DNA from: Pseudoalteromonas galatheae
GTDB taxonomy: Bacteria; Pseudomonadota; Gammaproteobacteria; Enterobacterales; Alteromonadaceae
Length of the DNA: 64,000 nucleotides
Reading direction: 5' to 3'
Assembly (NCBI RefSeq): GCF_005886105.2
Contig: NZ_PNCO02000001.1
Location: 248,001 to 312,000 of the forward strand
Numbering within the stretch: the stretch's first letter is position 1; each line of letters begins with the position of its first letter. Position numbers and translations under genes: made by a program. Of the stretch, positions 28,810 to 37,808 are shown in pieces. The notes below the pieces were generated by a model. It had not been told where the DNA came from. It made no database searches and saw nothing but the letters and a program-made list of their open reading frames with translations.

Positions 28810-29771
28810 GTGTTTTAGTTGTGAATTATAATGGGGATAAGTTTATTAAAGAAACTATATCATCATTCTTTGAGGCAATTAAAAACAGAAAGTTTGAAGT
28901 CGAAATGCTTATTTTGGATAACAATTCGACAGATAACTCCACGTCAGTTCTTAGTGAAATAGAAAGGGAAGCAAAATGGCCTGTGAAATTCTATTATGGT
29001 GATGACAACATAGGGTTTGCAAAAGGGTGTAACTTTCTTGCCAAAGAAGCCAGTAATGATGTGGTTTTTTTGTTAAATAATGATACGAAAACATTATGCT
29101 TAGATAAGTTTTGCCATTTACTTGAGAATGAACAACTAGATAATAATGCTATAGGGACTGTAAAGATTTTGAATAATGATTTAACTATTCAAAATAATAT
29201 CTTTTCTTTTCCGAGCAAATTAAAGTTAGTTTTAGAGCTATTTCTGTTAAAGCATAAGCTAGTCTCATTAATCGGTAGAAAAAATACAAATATTACCGCT
29301 GATACTGATTTTCAAAATCAGTACTTTAGCGGTTGTGTTTTATTTTTACCTCGAAAGCTATATTTGGACTTTAATGGTTTTGACCAAAGATTCTACTTTT
29401 ACCATGAAGAATGTGATCTATTCATGCGCCTTGATGCATCTGGAGAAGGTGTAAAGAAGGTTTATTTAGAGGATGAAATAGTTCACTTTGGTGGCGGGGG
29501 AGGGGAAATAAGCGATTTCGCTTTCGTCGCATATTATGAAAACTTGTTTAGGCTTTTCTTTTACAACACTGGGATAAGCTATCTTTGCTTGAGTAAGTTG
29601 TTCAAAATTGCTTTTAAATTTAGGAATTTTTTATCGAAAATGGGAATAGGCTATCGTTACTCACCGTTTTCAACAACTTATAAAGGGCTTTCCAATAGAA
29701 GCTCGCAAGATGTTCTGAAGCTCAATGAACGTATATTAGATAAAATTCAAGATAAAGAAAATTTTAGATAG
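28794..29771 (+). CDS. Family 2 glycosyltransferase (rhamnosyltransferase-like)
   Basis: GT-A enzyme: SVLVVNYNGDKFIKETI, ILDNNSTDNST, GDDNIGFAKGCN and FLLNNDTKTL (DXD-equivalent) match the WcaE/WbbL-like GT2 subfamily, many of which transfer L-rhamnose from dTDP-Rha. FNGFDQRFYFYHEECDLFMR provides the catalytic-base region, E-E-x-D-L. It has 325 aa. ATG at 28794 lies 16 nt inside the preceding gene. dTDP-rhamnose is available from either rml cassette, which fits the subfamily guess, but specificity is not proven. gmd follows after 11 nt. Confidence 0.82.
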   Translation: MPLSLSVLVVNYNGDKFIKETISSFFEAIKNRKFEVEMLILDNNSTDNSTSVLSEIEREAKWPVKFYYGDDNIGFAKGCNFLAKEASNDVVFLLNNDTKTLCLDKFCHLLENEQLDNNAIGTVKILNNDLTIQNNIFSFPSKLKLVLELFLLKHKLVSLIGRKNTNITADTDFQNQYFSGCVLFLPRKLYLDFNGFDQRFYFYHEECDLFMRLDASGEGVKKVYLEDEIVHFGGGGGEISDFAFVAYYENLFRLFFYNTGISYLCLSKLFKIAFKFRNFLSKMGIGYRYSPFSTTYKGLSNRSSQDVLKLNERILDKIQDKENFR

Positions 29772-29782
29772 AGATTACATAG

Positions 29783-30898
29783 ATGAAAAAAGCACTAATT
29801 ACAGGTGTAACGGGTCAGGATGGCTCTTACTTAGCAGAGTTTCTACTTGAAAAAGGCTATGAAGTTCACGGTATTAAACGTCGCGCTTCGAGTTTTAATA
29901 CAGAGCGTGTAGATCATATCTATCAAGACAGACATGAAGAAAATCCCAATTTTTTCCTTCATTATGGCGACCTAACAGATACTTCAAACTTAACTCGTAT
30001 TCTTAAAGAAGTACAACCTGATGAGGTTTACAACTTAGGTGCCCAAAGCCATGTAGCCGTATCGTTTGAGGCACCAGAATATACTGCTGATGTAGATGCT
30101 ATTGGTACATTACGTCTATTAGAAGCAATCCGTTTTCTTGGATTAGAGAAAAAGACTAAATTCTATCAAGCTTCAACGTCTGAGCTTTATGGTGAGGTAC
30201 AAGAGATCCCGCAAAAAGAGACTACGCCTTTTCACCCTCGCTCACCTTACGCTGTCGCGAAAATGTATGCGTACTGGATTGCGGTAAATTACCGTGAATC
30301 TTACGGTATGTATGCATGTAATGGTATTTTATTCAACCACGAATCGCCTCGGCGTGGTGAAACGTTTGTAACGCGTAAAATCACGCGCGGTCTTGCGAAC
30401 ATCTCACAAGGTTTAGAGAAGTGTTTATATCTAGGTAATATGGATGCATTACGTGACTGGGGTCATGCAAAAGATTATGTTCGCATGCAGTGGATGATGC
30501 TTCAGCAAGATACACCGGAAGATTTTGTAATTGCGACAGGTAAACAAATCTCAGTAAGAGAATTTGTGTCTCTATCAGCAAAAGAGCTGGGTGTTACGCT
30601 TGAATTTATTGGTGAAGGTGTTGATGAAGTAGCGACAGTGGTTGCGATTGAAGGTGATAACGCACAGGCGCTATCAGTAGGTGATGTGATTGTGCGTGTA
30701 GATCCGCGTTACTTTCGTCCAGCAGAAGTTGAAACATTGTTAGGCGATCCTACTAAGGCGAAAGAGAAGTTAGGTTGGGAGCCAGAGATTACTGTAGAAG
30801 AAATGTGTGCAGAAATGGTCCAACATGATTTAGCTAAAGCGAAGCAGCATGCATTATTGAAGTCTCACGGCTATGATGTGAGTGTTTCAGTAGAGTAA
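29783..30898 (+). CDS. gmd: GDP-mannose 4,6-dehydratase
   Basis: Converts GDP-D-mannose to GDP-4-keto-6-deoxymannose, first step to GDP-L-fucose. The protein opens [20 protein letters not shown] and shows [46 protein letters not shown] and [11 protein letters not shown] with the Tyr/Lys pair; 371 aa, as in E. coli Gmd. It starts the block gmd-fcl-gmm-manC-manB, the same order as in colanic-acid loci apart from missing glycosyltransferases. Its codon and base use look less AT-rich than the glycosyltransferases before it, suggesting a module boundary at about 29.78 kb. A terminator-like hairpin follows its stop. Confidence 0.96.
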   Translation: MKKALITGVTGQDGSYLAEFLLEKGYEVHGIKRRASSFNTERVDHIYQDRHEENPNFFLHYGDLTDTSNLTRILKEVQPDEVYNLGAQSHVAVSFEAPEYTADVDAIGTLRLLEAIRFLGLEKKTKFYQASTSELYGEVQEIPQKETTPFHPRSPYAVAKMYAYWIAVNYRESYGMYACNGILFNHESPRRGETFVTRKITRGLANISQGLEKCLYLGNMDALRDWGHAKDYVRMQWMMLQQDTPEDFVIATGKQISVREFVSLSAKELGVTLEFIGEGVDEVATVVAIEGDNAQALSVGDVIVRVDPRYFRPAEVETLLGDPTKAKEKLGWEPEITVEEMCAEMVQHDLAKAKQHALLKSHGYDVSVSVE

Positions 30899-30930
30899 CC
30901 TCAGAGCAGTAAGTCAGAAATAGAATGATA

Positions 30931-30952
30931 GCCCAGCTTATGCTGGGTTTTA
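30931..30952 (+). terminator. Intrinsic terminator-like hairpin between gmd and fcl
   Basis: GCCCAGC (30931-30937), loop TTAT, GCTGGGT (30942-30948), then TTTA. The stem plus short T-run has terminator form. It lies inside a long operon, in the 68-nt gmd-fcl gap, so it may act as a partial attenuator or be bypassed. Confidence 0.6.
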
Positions 30953-30966
30953 TAATGGATAAAGAA

Positions 30967-31932
30967 ATGAGTTCTAAAACAGTTTTTGTCGCAGGTCATA
31001 ATGGTATGGTTGGCAGCGCGATAGGTAGAAAGTTAAAGCAATCTGATGATATTAAGGTTATTACAAAAAGCAGAGCGGAGTTAAACCTGTTGGACCAACA
31101 GGCGGTTCGTGAATTTTTTGAAGAGTATCAAATAGACCAGGTATATCTTGCTGCGGCAAAAGTAGGTGGGATTGTAGCGAATAATACTTACCCTGCAGAA
31201 TTCATTTATGAGAATTTAACGATTCAAAATAACATCATTCATAGCGCGCACTTATCTGGTGTTAATGATTTGCTGTTTTTAGGGTCAAGTTGTATCTACC
31301 CTAAATTTGCAGAGCAACCAATGACAGAAACGGCACTGTTAACGGGTATTTTAGAGCCTACTAATGAGCCTTATGCGATAGCAAAAATTGCAGGTATCAA
31401 ACTGTGTGAATCTTATAATCGTCAATATGGTCGTAATTATCGCTCTGTCATGCCAACTAATTTGTATGGAGAAAATGATAACTTCCATCCAGAAAACTCT
31501 CATGTTATTCCAGCACTGATACGTCGTTTTCATGAGGCAAAGTTGGCAGGTGATGACAAAGTGGTTGCATGGGGTACAGGTAAGCCGATGCGAGAGTTTT
31601 TGCATGTAGACGACATGGCTGCTGCATCAATACACGTAATGAACTTAGATTCAGAAACATACAGTGCAAATACACAAGAGATGTTAAGCCATATAAATGT
31701 AGGCACAGGCGTAGATTGTACAATTAGAGAGCTTGTTGAAACAGTTGCGAAAGTAGTTGGTTTTGAAGGTGCTATAGAGTTTGACGTGACTAAGCCTGAT
31801 GGTACGCCGCGTAAATTGATGGACGTGTCTCGCCTTAAGTCACTGGGGTGGGAATATAGCGTTTCCTTAGAGGCAGGTTTAAAAGATACATATGAATGGT
31901 TTTTAGCGAACCAAGATAACTTTAGAAAATAA
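30967..31932 (+). CDS. fcl: GDP-L-fucose synthase
   Basis: Bifunctional epimerase/reductase turning GDP-4-keto-6-deoxymannose into GDP-L-fucose. [17 protein letters not shown] is the NADP site, [20 protein letters not shown] and [18 protein letters not shown] are family signatures, and [15 protein letters not shown] has the catalytic Tyr/Lys. ATG at 30967 (GGA at 30957-30959 upstream) gives 321 aa, as in known Fcl. The frame is open from 30925, but that start would lie inside the terminator-like hairpin. ATG at 30955 is a second choice. gmm follows after 13 nt. Confidence 0.95.
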   Translation: MSSKTVFVAGHNGMVGSAIGRKLKQSDDIKVITKSRAELNLLDQQAVREFFEEYQIDQVYLAAAKVGGIVANNTYPAEFIYENLTIQNNIIHSAHLSGVNDLLFLGSSCIYPKFAEQPMTETALLTGILEPTNEPYAIAKIAGIKLCESYNRQYGRNYRSVMPTNLYGENDNFHPENSHVIPALIRRFHEAKLAGDDKVVAWGTGKPMREFLHVDDMAAASIHVMNLDSETYSANTQEMLSHINVGTGVDCTIRELVETVAKVVGFEGAIEFDVTKPDGTPRKLMDVSRLKSLGWEYSVSLEAGLKDTYEWFLANQDNFRK

Positions 31933-31945
31933 TAGAGAACACAGG

Positions 31946-32413
31946 ATGTTTCTAGACAAAAATACGTTTTCGACAGTAATAGAAAGCGCGCCACTTGTTT
32001 CAATCGATTTTGTTATATTAGATGAAAATAACCAAGCACTGTTAGGTGAGCGGCTAAATAAACCAGCACAAGGGAATTGGTTTGTGCCTGGAGGACGGGT
32101 TTTGAAAAACGAATCGCTTGCAGAAGCATTTGAAAGGTTAACTCAAGAAGAACTTGGCGAGGCATTTTCACTATCAGAAGCAAGTCTTTTAGGGCCTTAT
32201 GACCATTTTTATGATGACAACGTCTTTGGTTATGGCTTTAGCACCCATTATGTTGCCATTGCTTATATCCTAAGGCTGAGCAAACCGCTAAATGACTTAC
32301 CACATGATATTCAACATGGTAAATATCAATGGTTCGATATAGACAGCCTATTAAAAGATAAAAAAGTCCATAAGCATACAAAATGGTACTTTGAAGCATT
32401 ACAGAATACATAG
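31946..32413 (+). CDS. gmm: GDP-mannose mannosyl hydrolase (Nudix)
   Basis: Nudix-family enzyme that hydrolyses GDP-mannose or GDP-glucose at the sugar carbon, possibly tuning GDP-mannose levels. The variant Nudix segment [14 protein letters not shown] followed by QEELG lacks part of the canonical RE-x-x-EE glutamates, which is a known feature of Gmm. NWFVPGG and the [12 protein letters not shown] strand agree. It has 155 aa, similar to E. coli WcaH/Gmm. Its position between fcl and manC repeats the colanic-acid order. manC begins 11 nt after its stop. Confidence 0.92.
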   Translation: MFLDKNTFSTVIESAPLVSIDFVILDENNQALLGERLNKPAQGNWFVPGGRVLKNESLAEAFERLTQEELGEAFSLSEASLLGPYDHFYDDNVFGYGFSTHYVAIAYILRLSKPLNDLPHDIQHGKYQWFDIDSLLKDKKVHKHTKWYFEALQNT

Positions 32414-32424
32414 GGATAACGAAT

Positions 32425-33852
32425 ATGATACTTCCAATCATCATGGCGGGCGGTTCAGGCACACGTTTATGGCCATTGTCACGCGGTAACTACCCAAAAC
32501 AATTTTTAAAATTGCATGGTGAAAACACCATGCTGCAAGAGACTATTTTAAGATTAAATGGTCTTGAACACGCACCTGCAATGTTAATTTGTAACGAAGA
32601 GCATCGCTTTATTGCCGCAGAGCAAGTTCGTCAAATAGGTGTGGCGCACAGTGGTATCTTCTTGGAGCCTGTGGGTCGTAATACGGCACCAGCTATTGCG
32701 TTAGCAGCCTTTAAAGCATTTGAAAACAGTCAAGATGCATTATTACTAGTTTTAGCTGCTGATCATGTAATTGAAAACCAAGCTGCTTTCCAAGAAAGTG
32801 TTAACAAAGCAAAATTGTTAGCAGAGCAAGGTAAATTAGTGACCTTTGGTATTGTCGGCAATACCCCTGAGACGGGTTACGGTTATATAAAGCGTGGTGC
32901 TGAAGTTGAGCACGGCTTTGTTGTTGATAGTTTTGTAGAAAAGCCCAACCTTGAAACGGCACAAGGGTATATTGCCAGTGGTGATTACTACTGGAATAGC
33001 GGCATGTTTTTATTCAAGGCAAGCCGTTATCTCGAAGAGTTAAAAGCATTTCGTCCAGATATTTATGAAGCGTGTGAAAAAGCGATTCAAGTACAAAATA
33101 ATGACATGGACTTTGTGCGTGTAGATAAAGAGGCGTTTGAAGCTTGCCCAGATGAATCAGTTGACTATGCAGTAATGGAACACACAAAAGATGCAGTTGT
33201 GGTGCCTATGGATGCAGATTGGAGCGATGTAGGTGGTTTTGCTGCCCTTTGGGAAGTGTCTTCACAAGATGAAAGTGGAAATGCTTTTATCGGTGACGTT
33301 AAATCTGTTGATACAAAAAACACGTTAGTATTTGGTGAAGACAAGTTGGTTGCCACTGTAGGTGTTGAAGACTTAGTCATCGTCAATACCAAAGATGCTG
33401 TATTAGTTGCGCACAAAGACGAATCTCAAAAAGTAAAACAAATCGTTAGCCAATTAAAAGCGGACGAACGCTCAGAAGTTAAATTCCACCGTGAAGTATA
33501 TCGCCCTTGGGGTAAATACGACTCGGTAGATAACGGTGAGCGCTTCCAAGTAAAACGTATTACGGTTAAACCAGGTGCAAAGCTATCAGTGCAAATGCAC
33601 CATCACAGAGCTGAGCATTGGATTGTGGTTTCTGGTACTGCAAAAGTACAAATTGATGATACAGAGCAGTTTGTCACTGAAAATGAATCAGTATACATTC
33701 CTATTACTGCGATTCATGCACTAGAAAATCCAGGTAAAGTAGATTTAGAACTTATTGAAGTGCAGTCTGGCTCGTACTTAGGTGAAGATGATATTGTGCG
33801 CTTTGAAGATCGCTATGGTCGAGTGAATAAGATAATTCACAAAGAGGTTTAA
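32425..33852 (+). CDS. manC: Mannose-1-phosphate guanylyltransferase / mannose-6-phosphate isomerase
   Basis: Bifunctional enzyme. The N-terminal nucleotidyltransferase domain ([20 protein letters not shown], residues 8-27) makes GDP-mannose. The C-terminal cupin domain ([20 protein letters not shown], then [20 protein letters not shown]) is the type II phosphomannose isomerase with metal-binding histidines. It has 475 aa, the usual length. Together with ManB it feeds Gmd. No separate manA is needed in this operon because the isomerase is fused. A 143-nt gap follows before manB. Confidence 0.96.
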   Translation: MILPIIMAGGSGTRLWPLSRGNYPKQFLKLHGENTMLQETILRLNGLEHAPAMLICNEEHRFIAAEQVRQIGVAHSGIFLEPVGRNTAPAIALAAFKAFENSQDALLLVLAADHVIENQAAFQESVNKAKLLAEQGKLVTFGIVGNTPETGYGYIKRGAEVEHGFVVDSFVEKPNLETAQGYIASGDYYWNSGMFLFKASRYLEELKAFRPDIYEACEKAIQVQNNDMDFVRVDKEAFEACPDESVDYAVMEHTKDAVVVPMDADWSDVGGFAALWEVSSQDESGNAFIGDVKSVDTKNTLVFGEDKLVATVGVEDLVIVNTKDAVLVAHKDESQKVKQIVSQLKADERSEVKFHREVYRPWGKYDSVDNGERFQVKRITVKPGAKLSVQMHHHRAEHWIVVSGTAKVQIDDTEQFVTENESVYIPITAIHALENPGKVDLELIEVQSGSYLGEDDIVRFEDRYGRVNKIIHKEV

Positions 33853-33995
33853 AGGCGCAAGCTGCACTTATGAGGGGAAAGGTACTCGGCCTTTAGGTGA
33901 GTCACCATGAATTGGATGTATTTACAGTTCGTCACCTTAAGCTTGCAACTCGCAGTTGTTACTTCCTTCTTGTACGAATTTTTAAAAGGTTTTAT

Positions 33996-35411
33996 ATGGA
34001 AAATAAATTAATTTGTGCCGAAGTTATCGCAGAAAGTGGTATTGCTTTTGGTACTAGTGGTGCACGTGGGCTTGTTGAAGATTTCACACCAGATGTGAGT
34101 GCAGCCTTTGCTATAGCCTTTATCATAGCGATAGAAAATGCATTTACCTTTGATACAGTGGCAATTGCGATAGATAACCGTCCAAGTAGTTATGCAATAG
34201 CTCAGGCGTGTGCAACTGCATTAAAACAACGTGATTTAAAGGTTGTATATTATGGCGTTATTCCAACGCCTGCTCTTGCTTATAAAGCCATACAAGATGG
34301 TATGCCCTGTATTATGGTAACAGGTAGTCATATTCCATTTGATCGAAATGGGCTTAAATTTTATCGCCCAGATGGTGAAATTACAAAAGCAGATGAGCAA
34401 GCTATTTTAGCTAGTTATGCTTCATTCGAAGCTCTGCCGCAATATTTATCAGAATTACACGATAATCCAGGTGCAAAAACGGCGTATAGCCAGCGCTATT
34501 TATCACTCTTTAATACAGATGCTCTAAAAGGTAAAAAAATAGGTATTTATGAGCACTCAAGCGCAGGGCGAGATATTTATAAAGCTTTATTTGAATTGCT
34601 TGGTGCGGATGTTTTCAGTTTAGGCCGAAGCGATGAGTTTATTCCGATAGATACAGAAGCGGTATCAGATGAAGACAAAAAACGCGCATTAAACTGGTCA
34701 AAAGAGTATAACTTTGATGCTATTTTATCAACAGATGGTGATGGAGATCGCCCACTAATTGCAGATGAACACGGCAATTGGCTAAGAGGTGATATTTTAG
34801 GTTTATTGTGTAGCCAGTTACTCAACATTGAAGCACTTGCAATACCTGTAAGTTGTAACACTGCAATCGAACTGTCTAAAAGCTTTAAACAAGTTAAGCG
34901 CACAAAGATTGGCTCACCTTATGTTATTGCTGAGTTTGAACAGTTAGGTGAGCAATACTCTTCGATTGCGGGTTTTGAAGCGAATGGCGGTTATATTTTA
35001 GGGTCTTCTATAGATGTTAACGGTAAAAAACTAGCTGCTCTTCCTACCCGGGATGCTGTATTACCAGCAATTTTATTATTAGCTGAGCAAGAACCCATAT
35101 CAAAACAGTTAACTAAGTTACCAAACCGCTTTACGGCAAGCGATAGATTACAAAATTTTGCCAGAGAAAAAAGCCTTGATTTGATTGCTGAGTTAGAAAA
35201 AGACGCGAGCTCTTTTTTAGTTAAATTAGGGTACGAGTTAGAATATACAGTTGATTTAACCGATGGCTTACGCATAACGATGGAAAATGGAGATATTGTA
35301 CATTTAAGGCCTTCGGGTAATGCACCTGAATTGCGTTGTTACGCTGAATCGAACTCTGAAGAGACTGCTAAAAACTTAGTAGTTGCTACTTTTAGGATCA
35401 TTAGTGGTTAG
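33996..35411 (+). CDS. manB: Phosphomannomutase
   Basis: Interconverts mannose-6-phosphate and mannose-1-phosphate for GDP-mannose synthesis. [14 protein letters not shown] starts the first domain. The phosphoserine loop is [16 protein letters not shown], the Mg-binding loop [11 protein letters not shown], and the sugar-binding loop [10 protein letters not shown]; the C-terminal phosphate loop [10 protein letters not shown] is intact. The frame is open from GTG 33897, but ATG at 33996 with AAAAGG 6 nt upstream gives a 471-aa protein starting at the conserved N-terminus. The 143-nt leader contains small palindromes (AAAGG/CCTTT near 33879 and GGTGA-g-TCACC at 33896). Confidence 0.95.
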   Translation: MENKLICAEVIAESGIAFGTSGARGLVEDFTPDVSAAFAIAFIIAIENAFTFDTVAIAIDNRPSSYAIAQACATALKQRDLKVVYYGVIPTPALAYKAIQDGMPCIMVTGSHIPFDRNGLKFYRPDGEITKADEQAILASYASFEALPQYLSELHDNPGAKTAYSQRYLSLFNTDALKGKKIGIYEHSSAGRDIYKALFELLGADVFSLGRSDEFIPIDTEAVSDEDKKRALNWSKEYNFDAILSTDGDGDRPLIADEHGNWLRGDILGLLCSQLLNIEALAIPVSCNTAIELSKSFKQVKRTKIGSPYVIAEFEQLGEQYSSIAGFEANGGYILGSSIDVNGKKLAALPTRDAVLPAILLLAEQEPISKQLTKLPNRFTASDRLQNFAREKSLDLIAELEKDASSFLVKLGYELEYTVDLTDGLRITMENGDIVHLRPSGNAPELRCYAESNSEETAKNLVVATFRIISG

Positions 35412-35417
35412 AAAAAA

Positions 35418-36179
35418 ATGAAAGTTTCAATAATTACAGTTTGTTATAACAGCGCAGAAACCATTGAAGATACGATAAAATCAGTGTTGTCTCAGAATTA
35501 TCAAGATATAGAATATATAGTCATAGATGGTGGTTCAAGTGATGAAACGTTAGATATAATTGATAAATATCAAGATCGAATAGCTACTATTGTTAGTGAG
35601 CCTGACAAAGGTATCTATGATGCCATGAATAAAGGAATTAAAAAATCTACTGGTGATATTGTGGGTATTTTAAACTCTGATGACTTTTATGAATCAGAAG
35701 ACGTAGTTTCTAAAATAGTATGTTGCTTTGATTCAGAAATAGATGTTGTACATGGAGATCTTATATTTGTTAAGTCAGACAATTTAGAAAAAGTAACTCG
35801 TTTTTATTCATTGCCTAATTTTAAACCATGGAAGTTGAGATTTGGTTGGATGCCACCTCACCCCGCAACATTTATTAAGAAGTCTGTTTACGATATATAT
35901 GGCTTATATAAAGTTAACTATAAAATATCAGCAGACTATGAAGCTTTTGTTAGATTTTTATTCGTTAACAAAGTTAACTATAAGCACATAAGTAAAGTTT
36001 TGGTGCGAATGCGTGATGGCGGAGTAAGTACTTCCGGTCTAAAAAGTTCAATGACTTTGAATAAAGAAATTGTGAGAGCATGTTGCGAAAATGGGGTTTA
36101 CACTAATTTATTTTTCTTAACTTTAAAATTACCTTTTAAGTTGTTGGAGCTTCTAAAGAGACCTAAAGCTAATGAATAA
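35418..36179 (+). CDS. Family 2 glycosyltransferase (WcaA/WbuX-like)
   Basis: GT-A enzyme of 253 aa. KVSIITVCYNSAETIEDTI, YIVIDGGSSDETLDII and GIYDAMNKGIKKSTGDI followed by LNSDDFY (DXD-like) give a clear GT2 signature of the subgroup seen in colanic acid and O-antigen clusters. MPPHPATFIKKSVYD and ISADYEAFVRFL complete the acceptor side. It often sits near fucose or mannose genes, consistent with the adjacent GDP-fucose block, but the donor is not determined. The downstream reductase gene starts 8 nt inside its 3' end, indicating coupling. Confidence 0.85.
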   Translation: MKVSIITVCYNSAETIEDTIKSVLSQNYQDIEYIVIDGGSSDETLDIIDKYQDRIATIVSEPDKGIYDAMNKGIKKSTGDIVGILNSDDFYESEDVVSKIVCCFDSEIDVVHGDLIFVKSDNLEKVTRFYSLPNFKPWKLRFGWMPPHPATFIKKSVYDIYGLYKVNYKISADYEAFVRFLFVNKVNYKHISKVLVRMRDGGVSTSGLKSSMTLNKEIVRACCENGVYTNLFFLTLKLPFKLLELLKRPKANE

Positions 36180-37098
36180 TGTATTAATTACTGGTGCTAC
36201 AGGTTTTATTGGCAAGAATTTAACGAAAATAATTAATGATAGCTATTCTTTAAAGTTACTGAGCCGCTCAGGTATACAGGGAGAGAATCACTATAATGCA
36301 GATATAGCTGAGGATACTGATTACTTAAATTTATTAAATAACGTTGAAGTTGTTGTACATTGTGCTGCGAGAGTTCATATTATGGACGATTTGGTAAAGG
36401 AACCGTTGAGTGAATTTAGAGCAGTTAATACAGCAGGCACACTTAATTTAGCAAAACAATCAGCTCAAGTTGGCGTGAAGCGCTTTATATTTGTTAGTAC
36501 CATAAAAGTGAATGGGGAAAGTACAACAGGAAAGTCAGCGTTTACTTCATTAGATACACCAAAACCGGAAGATTTTTATGGTGTTTCTAAGTCAGAAGCT
36601 GAATTATTGCTAATGGAGCTTGGTAAGCAAACAGGTATGGAGATTGTTATAATTCGCCCTCCACTTGTTTATGGAGAAGGTGTGAAAGCTAATTTTGCAT
36701 CTTTAATGAAACTTGTTAGTAAGGGGTTGCCATTACCGTTCAGATTAATAAACAATAACAAGCGCAGTTTAGTATCTGTTTATAACTTGGTGGATTTAAT
36801 CAAAGTGTGTATTGAACACCCGAAGGCCGCTAATCAAATTTTTTTGGTGAGTGATGATAACGATATATCAACTGCTGAGATGGTATCGCTCATGGCGAGA
36901 GTGCAAAGTAAGCCAAACCTTTCACTACCCGTGCCTTTATGGTGTTTTAACCTAGTTGGTAGGTTGTTTGGTAAGCAAGAAGTCGTTGATCGATTAACCG
37001 GGTCATTGCAAATAGATATAACTCACACTAAGAACACTTTAGGTTGGAAACCTCCTTACTCTATCGAGCACGGTTTCAAACTTTCAGCTAAAAATTAA
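36172..37098 (+). CDS. WbpV/WbpK-like UDP-4-keto-6-deoxy-HexNAc reductase
   Basis: Extended SDR of 308 aa. LITGATGFIGKNL is the NAD(P) motif, HCAARVHIMDD is a signature of the WbpV/WbpK group, FVSTIKVNGEST gives the catalytic Ser/Thr, and FYGVSKSEAELLL holds Tyr/Lys. In the known pathway WbpM makes UDP-4-keto-6-deoxy-GlcNAc and this reductase gives UDP-D-QuiNAc or UDP-D-FucNAc. wbpM is 0.7 kb downstream and an initiating transferase lies between, a standard trio that makes the first sugar of the repeat unit. The exact C4 configuration is not readable from the sequence. Confidence 0.82.
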   Translation: MNNVLITGATGFIGKNLTKIINDSYSLKLLSRSGIQGENHYNADIAEDTDYLNLLNNVEVVVHCAARVHIMDDLVKEPLSEFRAVNTAGTLNLAKQSAQVGVKRFIFVSTIKVNGESTTGKSAFTSLDTPKPEDFYGVSKSEAELLLMELGKQTGMEIVIIRPPLVYGEGVKANFASLMKLVSKGLPLPFRLINNNKRSLVSVYNLVDLIKVCIEHPKAANQIFLVSDDNDISTAEMVSLMARVQSKPNLSLPVPLWCFNLVGRLFGKQEVVDRLTGSLQIDITHTKNTLGWKPPYSIEHGFKLSAKN

Positions 37099-37101
37099 GA
37101 C

Positions 37102-37668
37102 ATGGAATATTTAATGATACGTTTACTCGACTTTTTATTTGCCTTGTTTGGCCTTTTGTTCGCATTCCCTTTCTTGGTTATTTTATACGTTATTGGTCTC
37201 TTTGATACTGGCTCACCAATCTTTACTCAAGAGCGTGTAGGTAGAAATAAAAAACCATTTACTTTAGTTAAGTTTAGAACGATGAAAGTGGATACGGCTT
37301 CTGTGGCAAGCCACCTTGCGAGTTCTTCTTCGATTACACCATTTGGGCATTTTCTTCGCAAAACAAAACTAGACGAGCTTCCACAACTTTGGAATGTACT
37401 AAAAGGTGAAATGAGCTTGGTAGGCCCGCGCCCTGGTCTTTACAATCAAGAAGAGCTCACATATGCGAGAGAAGCTAAAGATATATATTCGGTTAGGCCT
37501 GGAATTACTGGTCTCGCGCAGGTGAATGAAATCGATATGTCTACCCCTGAATTACTTGCGATAACAGATAGGAAAATGATTGATACTTTGACAGTGGCTA
37601 ACTATTTTAAATATATAGTAATGACCGCAACTGGCAGTGGGTCAGGAGATAGAGTTGGTAAACACTAG
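37102..37668 (+). CDS. Initiating sugar-phosphate transferase (monotopic, PglC/WcaJ C-terminal type)
   Basis: Small phosphoglycosyl transferase (PF02397 type) that links the first sugar-phosphate to undecaprenyl phosphate. One N-terminal re-entrant helix (FLFALFGLLFAFPFLVILYV) is followed by SPIFTQERVGRN and FTLVKFRTM. The catalytic Asp-Glu dyad lies in KTKLDELPQLWN, and SLVGPRPGLYNQ and YSVRPGITGLAQVN follow. At 188 aa it is the minimal form without the multi-TM domain of WcaJ. It starts 3 nt after the WbpV-like gene; an alternative ATG is at 37114. Probable donor: UDP-QuiNAc or UDP-FucNAc. It is the second initiator in the window besides the WecA-like protein at 149. Confidence 0.88.
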   Translation: MEYLMIRLLDFLFALFGLLFAFPFLVILYVIGLFDTGSPIFTQERVGRNKKPFTLVKFRTMKVDTASVASHLASSSSITPFGHFLRKTKLDELPQLWNVLKGEMSLVGPRPGLYNQEELTYAREAKDIYSVRPGITGLAQVNEIDMSTPELLAITDRKMIDTLTVANYFKYIVMTATGSGSGDRVGKH

Positions 37669-37808
37669 TTTAAGATGTTCTCTGTCTTAAACTTAAGCTT
37701 CTTCATATTTTCCTCATACATTTTTGCTACTTTTGTGTATACTGCAACATGTACTATGCTTTAGTTCGTCTGCGGTTTTAATTCGGATTGGAATAAAAAG
37801 GGAACACA

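Noticed and set aside
37738..37743. TATACT as a firm wbpM promoter
   Set aside because: No matching -35 box at 16-18 nt and no extended -10, so it is mentioned only as a weak possibility.
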